Source: Liquorilactobacillus mali (GTDB taxonomy: Bacteria > Bacillota > Bacilli > Lactobacillales > Lactobacillaceae). Taken from it: 64,000 bases of DNA. A program made the position numbers and the translations under genes. The DNA lies in the NCBI RefSeq assembly GCF_001437155.1, contig NZ_JQAR01000007.1, positions 30,112-94,111 of the forward strand. The letters run 5' to 3'. This document shows, one piece after another, positions 52,886 to 61,247 of this stretch; the stretch's first letter is position 1, and each line of letters starts with the position of its first letter. Below the pieces are notes generated by a model, which was given only the letters and a program-made list of their open reading frames with translations, made no database searches and was not told the DNA's origin.

Positions 52886-53701
52886 ATGGAAAAACAACAA
52901 AACAAATTAGCTGCTTTAACTGAAACTGAAGAAACATTAGCAAATACACTATATCAAGCCTACACAACAAACAAACCGCTCGATGTCGCAGATTGGTCTA
53001 ACAAAGTACCTGATGAAGAGAGTGCTTATCGCGTGCAAAACCGCCTGATGGAACTTAAGAATGAAGCTGTTGGCGGCTATAAGATCTCACTCACTAGTGA
53101 AGAAACACAAAAAATGTTTGATTCTGACTCACCCCTATATGGAGCTCAAGTTGAGAGTCGTTTCCTACACTCACCTGCCAGCTTTGCACTCAGTGATATG
53201 TTAGAACCGCTAGTCGAAGTTGAATTAGCATTTCGTGTTGACAAGGATCTCAGTCCAGAAGATGACCTTGAACAACTGATGCAAAAAACAAGTGTTGCGG
53301 GTGCGCTTGAAGTTCCCGACTGCAGATTCAAGGACTGGTTCCCAAGTCTTGAGAAAAATCTAGTTGTTTCAGATGCCGCTGTCGGCGGATTGATTGTCGT
53401 AGGTGATTTGTTCCCTACAACAGTTGTTTTTGAAAGCGTCAAAGCTGTTTCAGAAGTACATTGCAACCTCAAATTCAATGATCAATCTCTTAAAAAAGGT
53501 ACATCGTCAGAAGTTCTTGGCAATCCATTAAAATCATTGCAATGGCTAGTTGTTAAATTACAGCAACATGGTAAGAAATTAACAGCTGGCCAATATGTTT
53601 CAACTGGAACTTTTGTGTTGCCTCCTAAGCTACAAGAAGGAACTTGGTCGGCTCATTTTGACAATGGATTGGGTGATGTTGAATTAAACGTCACTAAATA
53701 A
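52886..53701 (+). CDS. FAH-superfamily 2-keto-4-pentenoate hydratase-like enzyme
   Basis: 271 residues. GGYKISLTSEETQKMF, then EPLVEVELAFRV with the metal-binding Glu residues, then a conserved GALEVPDCRFKDW and LGNPLKSLQWLVVKL, match the MhpD/HpcG/4-oxalocrotonate decarboxylase branch of the fumarylacetoacetate-hydrolase fold. These act on 2-hydroxy-dienoates in aromatic catabolism, but no such pathway genes are visible here. AAAAGGAG lies upstream of the ATG. The T-box implies induction by uncharged tRNA, so it may act on a keto acid linked to amino-acid metabolism; that is inference. Confidence 0.8.
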   Translation: MEKQQNKLAALTETEETLANTLYQAYTTNKPLDVADWSNKVPDEESAYRVQNRLMELKNEAVGGYKISLTSEETQKMFDSDSPLYGAQVESRFLHSPASFALSDMLEPLVEVELAFRVDKDLSPEDDLEQLMQKTSVAGALEVPDCRFKDWFPSLEKNLVVSDAAVGGLIVVGDLFPTTVVFESVKAVSEVHCNLKFNDQSLKKGTSSEVLGNPLKSLQWLVVKLQQHGKKLTAGQYVSTGTFVLPPKLQEGTWSAHFDNGLGDVELNVTK

Positions 53702-53781
53702 ACATACTAGCGTTGATGGCTAATATCTATTTAATCTTAATAATGGGTTTAAAATAACCAGGAACGTGAATAGGTTATGAC

Positions 53782-53829
53782 ATAGGTTTGTAAAATTTGA
53801 ATACTAACGTAAAATTACGAACACAGTGA
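53782..53829 (+). repeat. Short dispersed repeat, copy B
   Basis: Same orientation and about 39/48 identity to 5571-5618. Divergence suggests an old duplication or an eroded element end. Confidence 0.45.
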
Positions 53830-53935
53830 ATCCTTTGCTCTAAGTATTTATACGTTGGACAGAAAAGTTTTAAGCTTATAGAACACATTTATCCGAAACA
53901 ATAATATAAAAGCGCGGGATCATAAGTCCCTAAGT

Positions 53936-53983
53936 TAAAGAGCTGCATCAGAAAAAGTAATGATTTTTCTAGTGCAGCTCTTT
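53936..53983 (+). terminator. Terminator-like hairpin after the hydratase
   Basis: AAAGAGCTGCA-TCAGAAAAA pairs with TTTTTCTAG-TGCAGCTCTTT around AGTAATGA, then TTGG. Strong stem, weak T tract. About 235 nt beyond the hydratase stop; may also serve the opposite strand. Confidence 0.6.
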
Positions 53984-54256
53984 TGGTGTGATTAAAAATA
54001 AAAAAGTACCGGTTGCAGCCAGCACTTTCAAAAACAATTCCTAATGAAAAGAATATCCAAAATATACACTAATTATGATATAAATCAGACCTTATTTAGT
54101 ATCAAAGTGTCAAAACTAGCTGAGTGACTGGAACCAAAAGAAAATCATGCTGCGCGTCTGATTAACCAAATTTTGACTCCGCAATAAACAACCAGTTTCA
54201 CAAATTAAAATTTGCTATCTCATTGAGACCTTCTTGATCTCATTAATATTACACAG

Positions 54257-55396
54257 CTACTCATATTTCTTAGCAAGTCTTTTTAAATGGTCAATTATTT
54301 CCTTTTGAGATTGCTCTTTGTTCTTTAAACTCTCTGCAACTTCAATAGCAGCTGCATTATTTCCCTTAAAAAGCTCTGTAAAATATTGTTCATACTTAAT
54401 GACCACATTCTTGGCCCTTTTTGACTTTATCATACTGTTGCCCATTTTTACTTTTTCAAACGCATCTTTTGCCTCATCAAATCTTCCAAGCTCCAATAGA
54501 CAAAAAACCTTGTATGGTTCGACCCAAATGGCTATTGCACTTTGAAAAACCGCCCCTTCCAAGACTCTAAGACATTGTTTATATTGATTATCTAAATATA
54601 ATGCATAAATCAGATATTGTTCAAAAGCTTTACTTCTAACCACTTTATCCTTGGGAATACTGTAAATATTTTTTAAGAACAAGATAATTTCAGCATATTC
54701 GCCATCATAAATATGCTGCCTTACTCTAATTGTTTCTCTTATATTTAACACCAAGTAAGAAATAATGGCTGTAACCTCCCAAATAAGCAATAAATATATC
54801 AATAAAGAACTATACTTATTAAAATATATACTGAAATAAACTACAAAAATAATTAAGTTCATATTGACAAATAATATTAGCTGATTTTGAAAGCGCTTCT
54901 TAATAAACTGATTAAGTATCTCATGACTTTTAATCTTATTAGGCCTTAACTCTTCAACCTCTAAAGTCTCAAAAACTCTGCCAAAAGGGTCAAACTTATT
55001 CAATCTGTTTCTCTTCCAATATGCATATATTATTAGAAATAAAAACAAAATAAAAGGAGTTAATATTCCAAACATAAACATAGCCGGAAAATAACGATAT
55101 AAATAAATTACTCCTCCGGTACTAGCTAGCCCATATGAAAAAGCAACCAGATAATTGCTTCGGTAAATGTGTCTCCAAACGCTTTCCGCCGATGAATTAC
55201 TACTAGTTGATCTTTCATATCCAAATAAATTATAGCAATTTAGAAAAAACAATTGTCCAACTAGTATCCCGGCTATAAGCATTAATAGTCCCTGAATCAA
55301 ACTACCATATCTAACAAATAGTACAAGCGCATTGTACATAAAAAAGCTTGAAAAAAGCACTGTGACTGCTGTACTTGCTATCCTGAATGTTTTCAT
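54257..55396 (-). CDS. Multi-pass membrane protein with helical (TPR-like) cytosolic C-terminus
   Basis: About 379 residues from the ATG at 55394-55396 (GAGAGGTGA 9 nt upstream). Two blocks of hydrophobic segments, pairs near residues 10-50, 85-125 and 175-220, followed by about 140 soluble residues of repeated helices (YAEIILFLKNIYSIP, AFEQYLIYALYLDNQYKQCLRVLEGAV, EPYKVFCLLELGRFDEAKDAFEKV, then NNAAAIEVAESL), which look like TPR repeats. An ATG at 55415-55417 overlaps the upstream stop (ATGA), a possible coupled start. I do not recognise the family. Pair with the Asp-box gene upstream. Confidence 0.7.
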   Translation of the reverse strand: MKTFRIASTAVTVLFSSFFMYNALVLFVRYGSLIQGLLMLIAGILVGQLFFLNCYNLFGYERSTSSNSSAESVWRHIYRSNYLVAFSYGLASTGGVIYLYRYFPAMFMFGILTPFILFLFLIIYAYWKRNRLNKFDPFGRVFETLEVEELRPNKIKSHEILNQFIKKRFQNQLILFVNMNLIIFVVYFSIYFNKYSSLLIYLLLIWEVTAIISYLVLNIRETIRVRQHIYDGEYAEIILFLKNIYSIPKDKVVRSKAFEQYLIYALYLDNQYKQCLRVLEGAVFQSAIAIWVEPYKVFCLLELGRFDEAKDAFEKVKMGNSMIKSKRAKNVVIKYEQYFTELFKGNNAAAIEVAESLKNKEQSQKEIIDHLKRLAKKYE

Positions 55397-55413
55397 CAAT
55401 ACGCTCACCTCTC

Positions 55414-56712
55414 TCATTTTTCCGCCTGTTGTCGTTGATATACGAATGAACTTAATTCTAGGTTCTGAGTTAAAACTGCTTGCATTAGATGATGGTCCCT
55501 TGCATAATCTCCATTTTGATCTTGCCTCATAATCAAATACATTTTGCCTTGATTTGTATATATATAAGTTGGAACTGTAAAAGGATTACCTCCAGTTATA
55601 TTATTAATATTATCTGGAAATTCTAATGTGACAGGATGAAAATGTTGCCCTCCATCATCAGAAAAATTAAATCCACCTAATTTACTTGCATAATAAACCA
55701 AGTGATCATTCCCCCAATAAACAAGTGAAACATTACTCTGGTCCAACTTCTTTTGATACTTGACCTCTTCCCAATTCTTTAAATCACTACTCGAAACAGT
55801 TAGGTAGTATTCTGTTCCCAATGACTCATCTGTTGCATAGGTGACAAAAACCTTGTCACTGGTTTTAGAAATAAAAGCATTCCCGCGGAACCCATTGTAC
55901 TTAAATTGTGAAAATTCCCAGTGCTTACCTTCATCCAGACTATAAAGTAAGCCCGTACTTTTAGCACGATATGCAACAAAAGCTGTGAATTCCGGCGTAA
56001 CAATATAGCTTCCTGGATTAAGTGTTTCGTTATACGTATTATTTACAGTTAGAAACACTTGCTGATAACCATTCGGAACCTCAACTTTTGTTTTTCGATT
56101 GTCATATGTTACAAACATGGTTTGATTTTGTGTAAAATATTGCATTTTCTCAGAATGGGTTATTGTCGCAGGAAGTTTAACTGCAGAATGATTACTGGAA
56201 CCTAATGACCTTTTACCGCTCGCATCAATCGACTTAACAACTGCTTTTTTGGCTATTTTTTTATTTTTCTTAACCGATTTTGACTTAACCAACTCTTCTT
56301 TTTTTCCTTTACTTTGAATCCACCAGTGATTTCCAGTATGGTGCAAATAAAAAGTTTTTGTTGCGTACATTGAGCCATCAAACATTGAACCCCCAAAATT
56401 TTGCCCAATGCTTCTATTATTAACTGCTGTATTAAAAATATAATTAAATTTGTACCGATTTTCTCCTTGCCAAGGCATAGAAATATCATACTCATATCCC
56501 ACACGATAATCATATGGTACTTGCCACCCTTGATAATATGTGGCTATTTTCCTAGCAATCTTATGCAGTGCCTTTCTTTTTGTATTCGCTTGAACAACCT
56601 GACATGCCGGATTATTTCTAAAGGCATTCCATCTTTGTTCTTGGAAAAGCGCTACAACAAAAAAAACTGCAATATAGATCATAACAGCCAAACCCCATTT
56701 TTTTAAGTTCAT
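55414..56712 (-). CDS. Membrane-anchored Asp-box (BNR-type) beta-propeller-like protein
   Basis: 432 residues. One N-terminal membrane anchor (about 7-23, GLAVMIYIAVFFVVALF), no lipobox or LPxTG. The outside part carries two Asp-boxes, SLDEGKHW (258-265) and SDDGGQHF (351-358), and a degenerate one at 307-314 (SSSDLKNW), typical of sialidase-like propellers. No catalytic sialidase Arg triad is visible, so it is probably not an enzyme of that class. A Lys-rich linker (about 136-160) separates an N-terminal domain. AAGGGG lies 4 nt before the ATG. First gene of a two-gene operon. Confidence 0.72.
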   Translation of the reverse strand: MNLKKWGLAVMIYIAVFFVVALFQEQRWNAFRNNPACQVVQANTKRKALHKIARKIATYYQGWQVPYDYRVGYEYDISMPWQGENRYKFNYIFNTAVNNRSIGQNFGGSMFDGSMYATKTFYLHHTGNHWWIQSKGKKEELVKSKSVKKNKKIAKKAVVKSIDASGKRSLGSSNHSAVKLPATITHSEKMQYFTQNQTMFVTYDNRKTKVEVPNGYQQVFLTVNNTYNETLNPGSYIVTPEFTAFVAYRAKSTGLLYSLDEGKHWEFSQFKYNGFRGNAFISKTSDKVFVTYATDESLGTEYYLTVSSSDLKNWEEVKYQKKLDQSNVSLVYWGNDHLVYYASKLGGFNFSDDGGQHFHPVTLEFPDNINNITGGNPFTVPTYIYTNQGKMYLIMRQDQNGDYARDHHLMQAVLTQNLELSSFVYQRQQAEK

Positions 56713-57229
56713 CTTTCCCCTTCACCCACTTGTTTCGTGATAGATATTATTATTCACTTATTTTCTTTAACATTCAATAGAAAAAAGTACAAAATTTATC
56801 ATATTCAAGTATAACAAAAAAGCCTACTTTGATAACTATTTTGCCACATTTTTTATTCAAACGCACTTATCTTCGCTGTCCCTTATCATTACCTATAACT
56901 AAATTTATTACATATATCTTCAATCACTCCCTACTTTCTTAAATAAAATAACTAATTAAGAGTATATGAAGTTATAGATTTTTCATAAAACATTATGACT
57001 AAAAATCATTAGAAAACAGACATCTAGATTCTTTTAACGGACTATTCTCAATAAATTGCATTATGAAAATGATTTTTTGCAAGTTGCATATTAAACTTAT
57101 TTACACTTCAGAATTCATTTGAAACTTCTGAACGTTCAAAGACTTGCATTTGCTCATAACTTTATTACGAGTCCTTTTTTGTAAATAATCTCATTTGTTT
57201 TATTAATTTTATGCAATAATTTTTTTAAT
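56713..57229. other. AT-rich spacer upstream of the Asp-box operon
   Basis: Contains a plausible minus-strand promoter close to the gene (TTGAAT, 17 nt, AATAAT). The rest has no frame with a binding site. A short imperfect repeat of TTTGAAACTTCTGAACGTTCAAAG type near 57117-57140 was seen without known meaning. Confidence 0.5.
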
Positions 57230-57268
57230 AGAAAAAAGGGACTTTAACCAAACCGGTTAAAGTCCCTA
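57230..57268 (-). terminator. Terminator after the 69-residue protein gene
   Basis: On the minus strand GGGACTTTAACC (57255-57266) pairs perfectly with GGTTAAAGTCCC (57238-57249), then T6. About 140 nt beyond the gene end. Confidence 0.87.
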
Positions 57269-57406
57269 GAAATCCCATATCTATGCAGTTATAAATATCT
57301 TAATTTACTTTACGTCACTCAACAAGTTAGATAGTAATCAATGACGACCAACAAGTGATTACCCACACGACATAACAATGAATCTAGCCCAACTATATTT
57401 TTATAT

Positions 57407-57616
57407 TTATACTCTTTTCCAATAATAATTAAATAGATCAAGCATTGTTTTGCCATTAAAATCCGTTACTTCTTTTCCATCTATCGTCACTTTAAATACT
57501 TCATAACCATCTTGCAGTTCAGGATCATCTACCAAGAGACTTCCCACAAAATCACCAGGCTTTTCAAATTCAATTTCTTTTTTGTCATAGTCTGCTTTGT
57601 AATAGATTTTCATCAT
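57407..57616 (-). CDS. DUF4649-like small protein, unknown function
   Basis: 69 residues: YYKADYDKKEIEFEKPGDFVGSLL then PELQDGYEVFKVTIDGKEVTDFNGKTMLDLFNYY, which resembles the DUF4649 proteins of lactic acid bacteria. Acidic, no membrane segment. Two adjacent ATGs (57616 and 57613), GGGAG about 10 nt upstream. Probably monocistronic. Family placement is from pattern memory. Confidence 0.65.
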   Translation of the reverse strand: MMKIYYKADYDKKEIEFEKPGDFVGSLLVDDPELQDGYEVFKVTIDGKEVTDFNGKTMLDLFNYYWKRV

Positions 57617-57786
57617 TATGCTTCAGCTCCCTTTCACCATTACAATTATACACTATATGATATTTAGTTTATTCCACAAATTTTCTTCTTTTCATATTTT
57701 TTTTACTAAAAAGACAAGTTATCTTCCTTTAAATGAAAATTTCTTAGGATATCATCATTGATGTAAGGTATAAGGAGGAATCAATT

Positions 57787-58002
57787 ATGACAGCCAAAGA
57801 TCGTAGCACAAGGAAAATATTAATTATCGGGCTATTTGTCTTATTAATTGCAGGTGCAAGTGGTGGAATCGGATATTACTTCGGAGCCCATAATGCACAA
57901 ACCAGCGTTCAAATGGGTAATTCGAAAGGTGTACCTAATGGTAAAAAAATGAAAGGTATGCCTAGCGGTAAGAAGCCATCTTCAAAGAGCTTTAATAATT
58001 AA
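57787..58002 (+). CDS. Small anchored protein with Gly-Lys repeat tail
   Basis: 71 residues. Membrane helix at about 11-33 (ILIIGLFVLLIAGASGGIGYYFG), then an outside or tail segment made of short repeats: VPNGKKMKG, MPSGKKPSSK. AGGAGG lies 8 nt before the ATG. No lipobox Cys. The tail is strongly basic and might bind the wall or membrane. Unknown function, but clear gene signals. Confidence 0.72.
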   Translation: MTAKDRSTRKILIIGLFVLLIAGASGGIGYYFGAHNAQTSVQMGNSKGVPNGKKMKGMPSGKKPSSKSFNN

Positions 58003-58042
58003 CAATTTTTGTATTTAGTGATATTCTTCATGCACCAAGAAA

Positions 58043-58110
58043 GGAGTCGGGTCAAAAGTTAAATTTTTGATCCGACTCCTCTATTTATTTCTTACAAATG
58101 CATTCTATAA
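58043..58110 (+). repeat. Dispersed hairpin repeat, well-preserved copy
   Basis: GGAGTCGG (58043-58050) pairs with CCGACTCC (58072-58079) across TCAAAAGTT...TTTTTGAT, followed by CTATTTATTTC and a further shared stretch (ACAAATGCATTCTATAA). It also works as a terminator for the 57787 gene. Related to copies near 7968, 50631, 59599 and 61561. Confidence 0.7.
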
Positions 58111-58157
58111 ATTTTGTCTCCACTTGTTGATTTGTTGATTCAAAGTTCGTTCATACT

Positions 58158-59135
58158 TCAATCAACAGCCGGTTTCCCTTTTTTCTCCATCTTCGCGTTT
58201 TCATCATTAATTGACTTATTTTTCCAATTAACTGCTAGAATAGATCCAGATATATTATGCCAGATACTAAAGATTGTAGAAGGAATTGCTGCAGCCGGAA
58301 CAAAATACTTCATGGCCAAGGTTGCTCCCAAACTTGAGTCTTGCATTCCCACTTCAAATGTAATTGCCTTTCTCTGTGGCGTCCTTAATCTGATTAATTT
58401 TGAAAATAGGTATCCAAGTCCATAACCTGATAAATTATGCAGCATTACAACTGGAATAACAAGTAAAGTTTGTGTTGTCATCAAGTCTGCGTGATTAGCA
58501 GAAATTACTGCCCCAATTATTAGAAGAATTGCTAGTTGTGAGACAACAGGCAAAAATTTCGTCACCCATTCGATCTTATCTTTAAACAAATGATGTACTA
58601 GTAATCCAAGCAGAATTGGCACTAAAACAATTTTTATCGTACTTAAAAATAATGAAAACGTCGGAATATCAACATATTTTCCCGCAAAAAGTAATAATAA
58701 TCCAGGTAATGCAACTGGCGCGAGCAATGTTGATAGTGTCTCAATTGATACATCAAGAGCAACATCGCCACCTGCCAAATACGCCATTACACTTGATGAG
58801 GTTCCACTTGGACAGGAACCTACTAGAATCACACCTGCTGCAGTTGCACCTTTTAGTTGAAACACTAGACATAAAACCCAAGCAATTGTCGGCATGATCA
58901 AATAATGTGCACAAGTTCCTGCAACAACAGGAAATGGTCTCTTAGCAATTCTTTCAAAATCTTGCAATTTTAAAGTTAGTCCCATCCCAAAAAGAATTAT
59001 TCCTAACAAATATGCGACATTTGGAACTACCCATTCACTTGTCTTCGGCAAAAAATAATTGAAAACTACCCAAAAAACAATTGCTAACGTAAAATACTTT
59101 CCTATTAGTTTACTTATCTTTTCAATTTTATTCAT
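58158..59135 (-). CDS. BASS-family (bile acid:sodium symporter-like) transporter
   Basis: 325 residues with about nine membrane helices. SBF-family features: LTLKLQDFERIAKRPFPV, GTCAHYLIMPTIAWVLCL, the GSCPSGTSSSVMAYLAGGDVALDVSI crossover region and FEVGMQDSSLGATLAMKYF. The last two match bacterial BASS transporters that carry organic anions with sodium. The substrate (keto acid, pantoate or bile salt) cannot be told. GGGATTTAAA precedes the ATG. Monocistronic between two hairpins. Confidence 0.88.
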   Translation of the reverse strand: MNKIEKISKLIGKYFTLAIVFWVVFNYFLPKTSEWVVPNVAYLLGIILFGMGLTLKLQDFERIAKRPFPVVAGTCAHYLIMPTIAWVLCLVFQLKGATAAGVILVGSCPSGTSSSVMAYLAGGDVALDVSIETLSTLLAPVALPGLLLLFAGKYVDIPTFSLFLSTIKIVLVPILLGLLVHHLFKDKIEWVTKFLPVVSQLAILLIIGAVISANHADLMTTQTLLVIPVVMLHNLSGYGLGYLFSKLIRLRTPQRKAITFEVGMQDSSLGATLAMKYFVPAAAIPSTIFSIWHNISGSILAVNWKNKSINDENAKMEKKGKPAVD

Positions 59136-59247
59136 TGTTTTAAATCCCTTCTAATTTATTAAACTATTCCTTTTATCTCTCTTAAGGCCTTCATTAACTG
59201 AATAAAAACATTAATATCCTATTAAATTTTTTCCCTCCCATATAAAC

Positions 59248-59285
59248 AAAAAACCACCGTGCTATAATTCGCGCGGTGGTTTCTC
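59248..59285 (-). terminator. Terminator of the 34-residue peptide gene
   Basis: On the minus strand AAACCACCGCGC pairs with GCACGGTGGTTT (59271-59282 with 59251-59262), then T-rich sequence. Begins 18 nt after the peptide's stop codon. Confidence 0.85.
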
Positions 59286-59299
59286 TGATTTTTCAAATC

Positions 59300-59404
59300 T
59301 TAGCCAAGCCAAAATTTTCCAGTCATAAAATCACGCACACGCATGGTAATAATAACTAGAATAATGACAATAACATTCACAATTTGACTGTTCATGTACG
59401 GCAT
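59300..59404 (-). CDS. 34-residue hydrophobic peptide
   Basis: ATG at 59402-59404, with AGAGG 7 nt upstream, to TAA at 59300. One very hydrophobic helix (about residues 8-20, IVNVIVIILVIIT) followed by MRVRDFMTGKFWLG, a basic and aromatic end. A strong terminator follows at once, so this looks like a real monocistronic gene. Size and layout recall type I toxins and small membrane regulators, but no antisense RNA was identified. Too short for most gene callers. Confidence 0.65.
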   Translation of the reverse strand: MPYMNSQIVNVIVIILVIITMRVRDFMTGKFWLG

Positions 59405-59598
59405 AAGATTTCCTCTTTTCTAAAGTTGATAAATAACAAAACAATTAAAAAAAAACATTTTTGACATCAAAAATTAATTATCGATAGTCTTATACTAAAT
59501 CTGACTACAAATACAGTCAAGATTTATTTAAAAAAAATACTTTTAAAAAGGTTTGCCACGACCTTTCTCAATATTTACTGCCACTAGGAAAAACAAAA
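59405..59598. other. Spacer upstream of the 34-residue peptide
   Basis: Very AT-rich. Contains the palindrome TTTTGACATCAAAA (59459-59472), which may be an operator for the peptide gene. No other clear signals. Confidence 0.4.
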
Positions 59599-59637
59599 AG
59601 AGAGCTGGTCAAAAGTTTAATTTTATCCTAGCTCTCT
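59599..59637 (+). repeat. Dispersed hairpin repeat, third copy in this region
   Basis: AGAGAGCTGG pairs with CCTAGCTCTCT around TCAAAAGTTTAATTTTAT, followed by ACTTATCTAG. Same design as 58043 with a different stem sequence, so the stem arms have co-varied. Confidence 0.6.
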
Positions 59638-59779
59638 ACTTATCTAGATAAACTTGTTTTGTAAGTTTAATCGTCTAACACGAATTACTCATAACAAAAA
59701 TTGACCCGCTATGCTCGCAATTTTGCAACTAATGTTTAAATTTTGCCGACTTATTTTCCGTTTTCTATATTTGTTTTTT

Positions 59780-60124
59780 TCAAAATGGACGTCCGCCCGC
59801 TAAAATAAAACCTATAATACCAACAACTATGGTTGCTGTAACCAATAAAGCCTTAATACTATTCCCAACACCCTTCTTACGACTAAAGTATATCTCGCAA
59901 AAACCTATCAATCCTATTGCAAGAACGGCCTTAACAATTGCTAAGACAGGTGATGTTTCCCAAGCATACTTTAAAAGGATTATTCCACTAATAATTGCGA
60001 CCATATAACAAATCCTTGCAATCATCTTTAATAATTTACCTGCACCATTTCTACTGAAAACTGCAAAGAGAACAACAATCAGTAAAACGATCCATGAAAA
60101 TAGATGCATCCATAACCAAATCAT
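59780..60124 (-). CDS. YisL-family (DUF1516) membrane protein
   Basis: 114 residues, four membrane helices: WLWMHLFSWIVLLIVVLFAVF, ARICYMVAIISGIILL, VLAIVKAVLAIGLIGFCEIYF and LLVTATIVVGIIGFIL. The histidine in the first helix and KAVLAIGLIGFCEI match UPF0344/YisL. Function unknown. Alone on the minus strand between spacers. Confidence 0.85.
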   Translation of the reverse strand: MIWLWMHLFSWIVLLIVVLFAVFSRNGAGKLLKMIARICYMVAIISGIILLKYAWETSPVLAIVKAVLAIGLIGFCEIYFSRKKGVGNSIKALLVTATIVVGIIGFILAGGRPF

Positions 60125-60296
60125 TCAATCACTTCCTACTTCGAATTATTCATAATTCTATTGTAGTTTATAAAATTTCAAAATGCATCTCTGAACTGCG
60201 ATTTTTACTGACAAAATTTTTGCATAATTAACCTATTTCCAATAAGATCTTGTGTAATCAGCAAATCCTACTGTGTGATAAACTACCCCATTTTTC

Positions 60297-60716
60297 CTAT
60301 TCTTGTTCAAAATTAAAAGTGAATTTTACTCCTGCCTCTAGTGTTTTATGGACAGTACACTTAGCAAGCGTCTCTGCAATAAAATCATCTTTGGCTTTCC
60401 CATTAATATCAGCCTTAAATGTAATATTAACCACAATTTCATCGACCTCGGAGGTCCCATCCTCATGCTTAGCAACATTTCCCACTGAACGAATATCGAA
60501 TTTTTCAAGCTTAATCTTATATTTTCTTGCAACTGATTGGGCAGTAATAGTTAGACAGCCATTCACCGCCCCAATTAAATACTGTACTGGATTGGGACCT
60601 GCATCAGTTCCACGAGCAGTTGTCGGTTCATCCATTAAATAGCGATGAACCCCAGCCTGTGTTCCAACTTGGTAACCAATATTTCTGATACTTGAATTAA
60701 CTACATACTTTCCCAT
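60297..60716 (-). CDS. OsmC/Ohr-family peroxiredoxin-like protein
   Basis: 139 residues. Two conserved Cys, Cys54 (GAVNGCLTITAQSVARK) and Cys120 (ETLAKCTVHKTLEAG), form the peroxide-reducing pair of the family. TAGPNPVQYLIGAV-like substrate strand and NITFKADINGKAKD are present. AAAGGAGAG lies upstream of the ATG. It probably reduces organic hydroperoxides, though some members act otherwise. Preceded by a T-box (60743-61022), unusual for this family. Confidence 0.9.
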   Translation of the reverse strand: MGKYVVNSSIRNIGYQVGTQAGVHRYLMDEPTTARGTDAGPNPVQYLIGAVNGCLTITAQSVARKYKIKLEKFDIRSVGNVAKHEDGTSEVDEIVVNITFKADINGKAKDDFIAETLAKCTVHKTLEAGVKFTFNFEQE

Positions 60717-60742
60717 AAGATCTCTCCTTTGTTTGATTAAAT

Positions 60743-61022
60743 TAAAAAAGCCCCTGAAAATATATTTTCAAGGACGAATTGTATTCGTGGTACCACCTAG
60801 ATTTACATTTTAACTCACATCAAAATGACTCAAGAGATACTCATTCAGATTAGAATGATATATCTGGATTTGTAATGGGATCCCTCCAATACTGTCTTAC
60901 AGAAACCGCTCGACAATATATTACTCCAAGACCATTTTCTTGATATTCATAATACTTGCTTTCAGCAGATGCAAGCTCTCTAAAGTTACTCCTACCATTA
61001 CTTATCTCTTCACGGTAATTAC
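60743..61022 (-). promoter_or_regulatory. T-box riboswitch leader of the OsmC-family gene
   Basis: Minus strand: GAAGAGATAAGTA (stem I 5' strand), AGAGAG, distal hairpin CTTGC-ATCTGCTGAAA-GCAAG, and the T-box core AGGTGGTACCACG (60786-60798), followed by a terminator (GTCCTTGAAAA with TTTTCAGGGGC, then T6, 60743-60775). ATGGTA pairs with TATTAT to place GAATATC next, suggesting ATC (Ile) at 60942-60944. A CTT/TTG (Leu) triplet further on is the alternative. The antiterminator bulge pairs with an A discriminator. Confidence 0.92.
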
Positions 61023-61039
61023 AAATTATAAGTAAGATA

Positions 61040-61068
61040 ATAATATATTTTTAAAGGAGCAATGTCAA
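61040..61068 (-). promoter_or_regulatory. Promoter of the T-box/OsmC transcript
   Basis: TTGACA (61063-61068), 17-nt spacer, TATTAT (61040-61045) on the minus strand, just upstream of T-box stem I. Near-consensus. Confidence 0.82.
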
Positions 61069-61247
61069 TAATATTTACTGGGATTAAGCATAATTTCTTC
61101 ATCATCAAGTATTTTCCATTGTTACCCATAGTTCATTGAAAAAAAATACATGCATTTTTAATTCTATAAACAAATCTCTATGTTAGCGCTTTTATTTATG
61201 CTAGAATAACTCCTGTAAATTAGATTTTTATCTTAGAAAGGAATGTT

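Larger units (their letters stand above)
53702..54256. other. Gene-free spacer with repeat copy and hairpin
   Basis: No convincing coding frame. It holds repeat copy B (53782-53829), a terminator-like stem at 53936-53983 and AT-rich sequence of no visible function. It separates the plus-strand hydratase from the minus-strand membrane operon. Confidence 0.6.

Noticed and set aside
53702..54256. Degraded transposase in the gene-free spacer
   Set aside because: No transposase motifs in any frame; only a short repeat and a hairpin were found.
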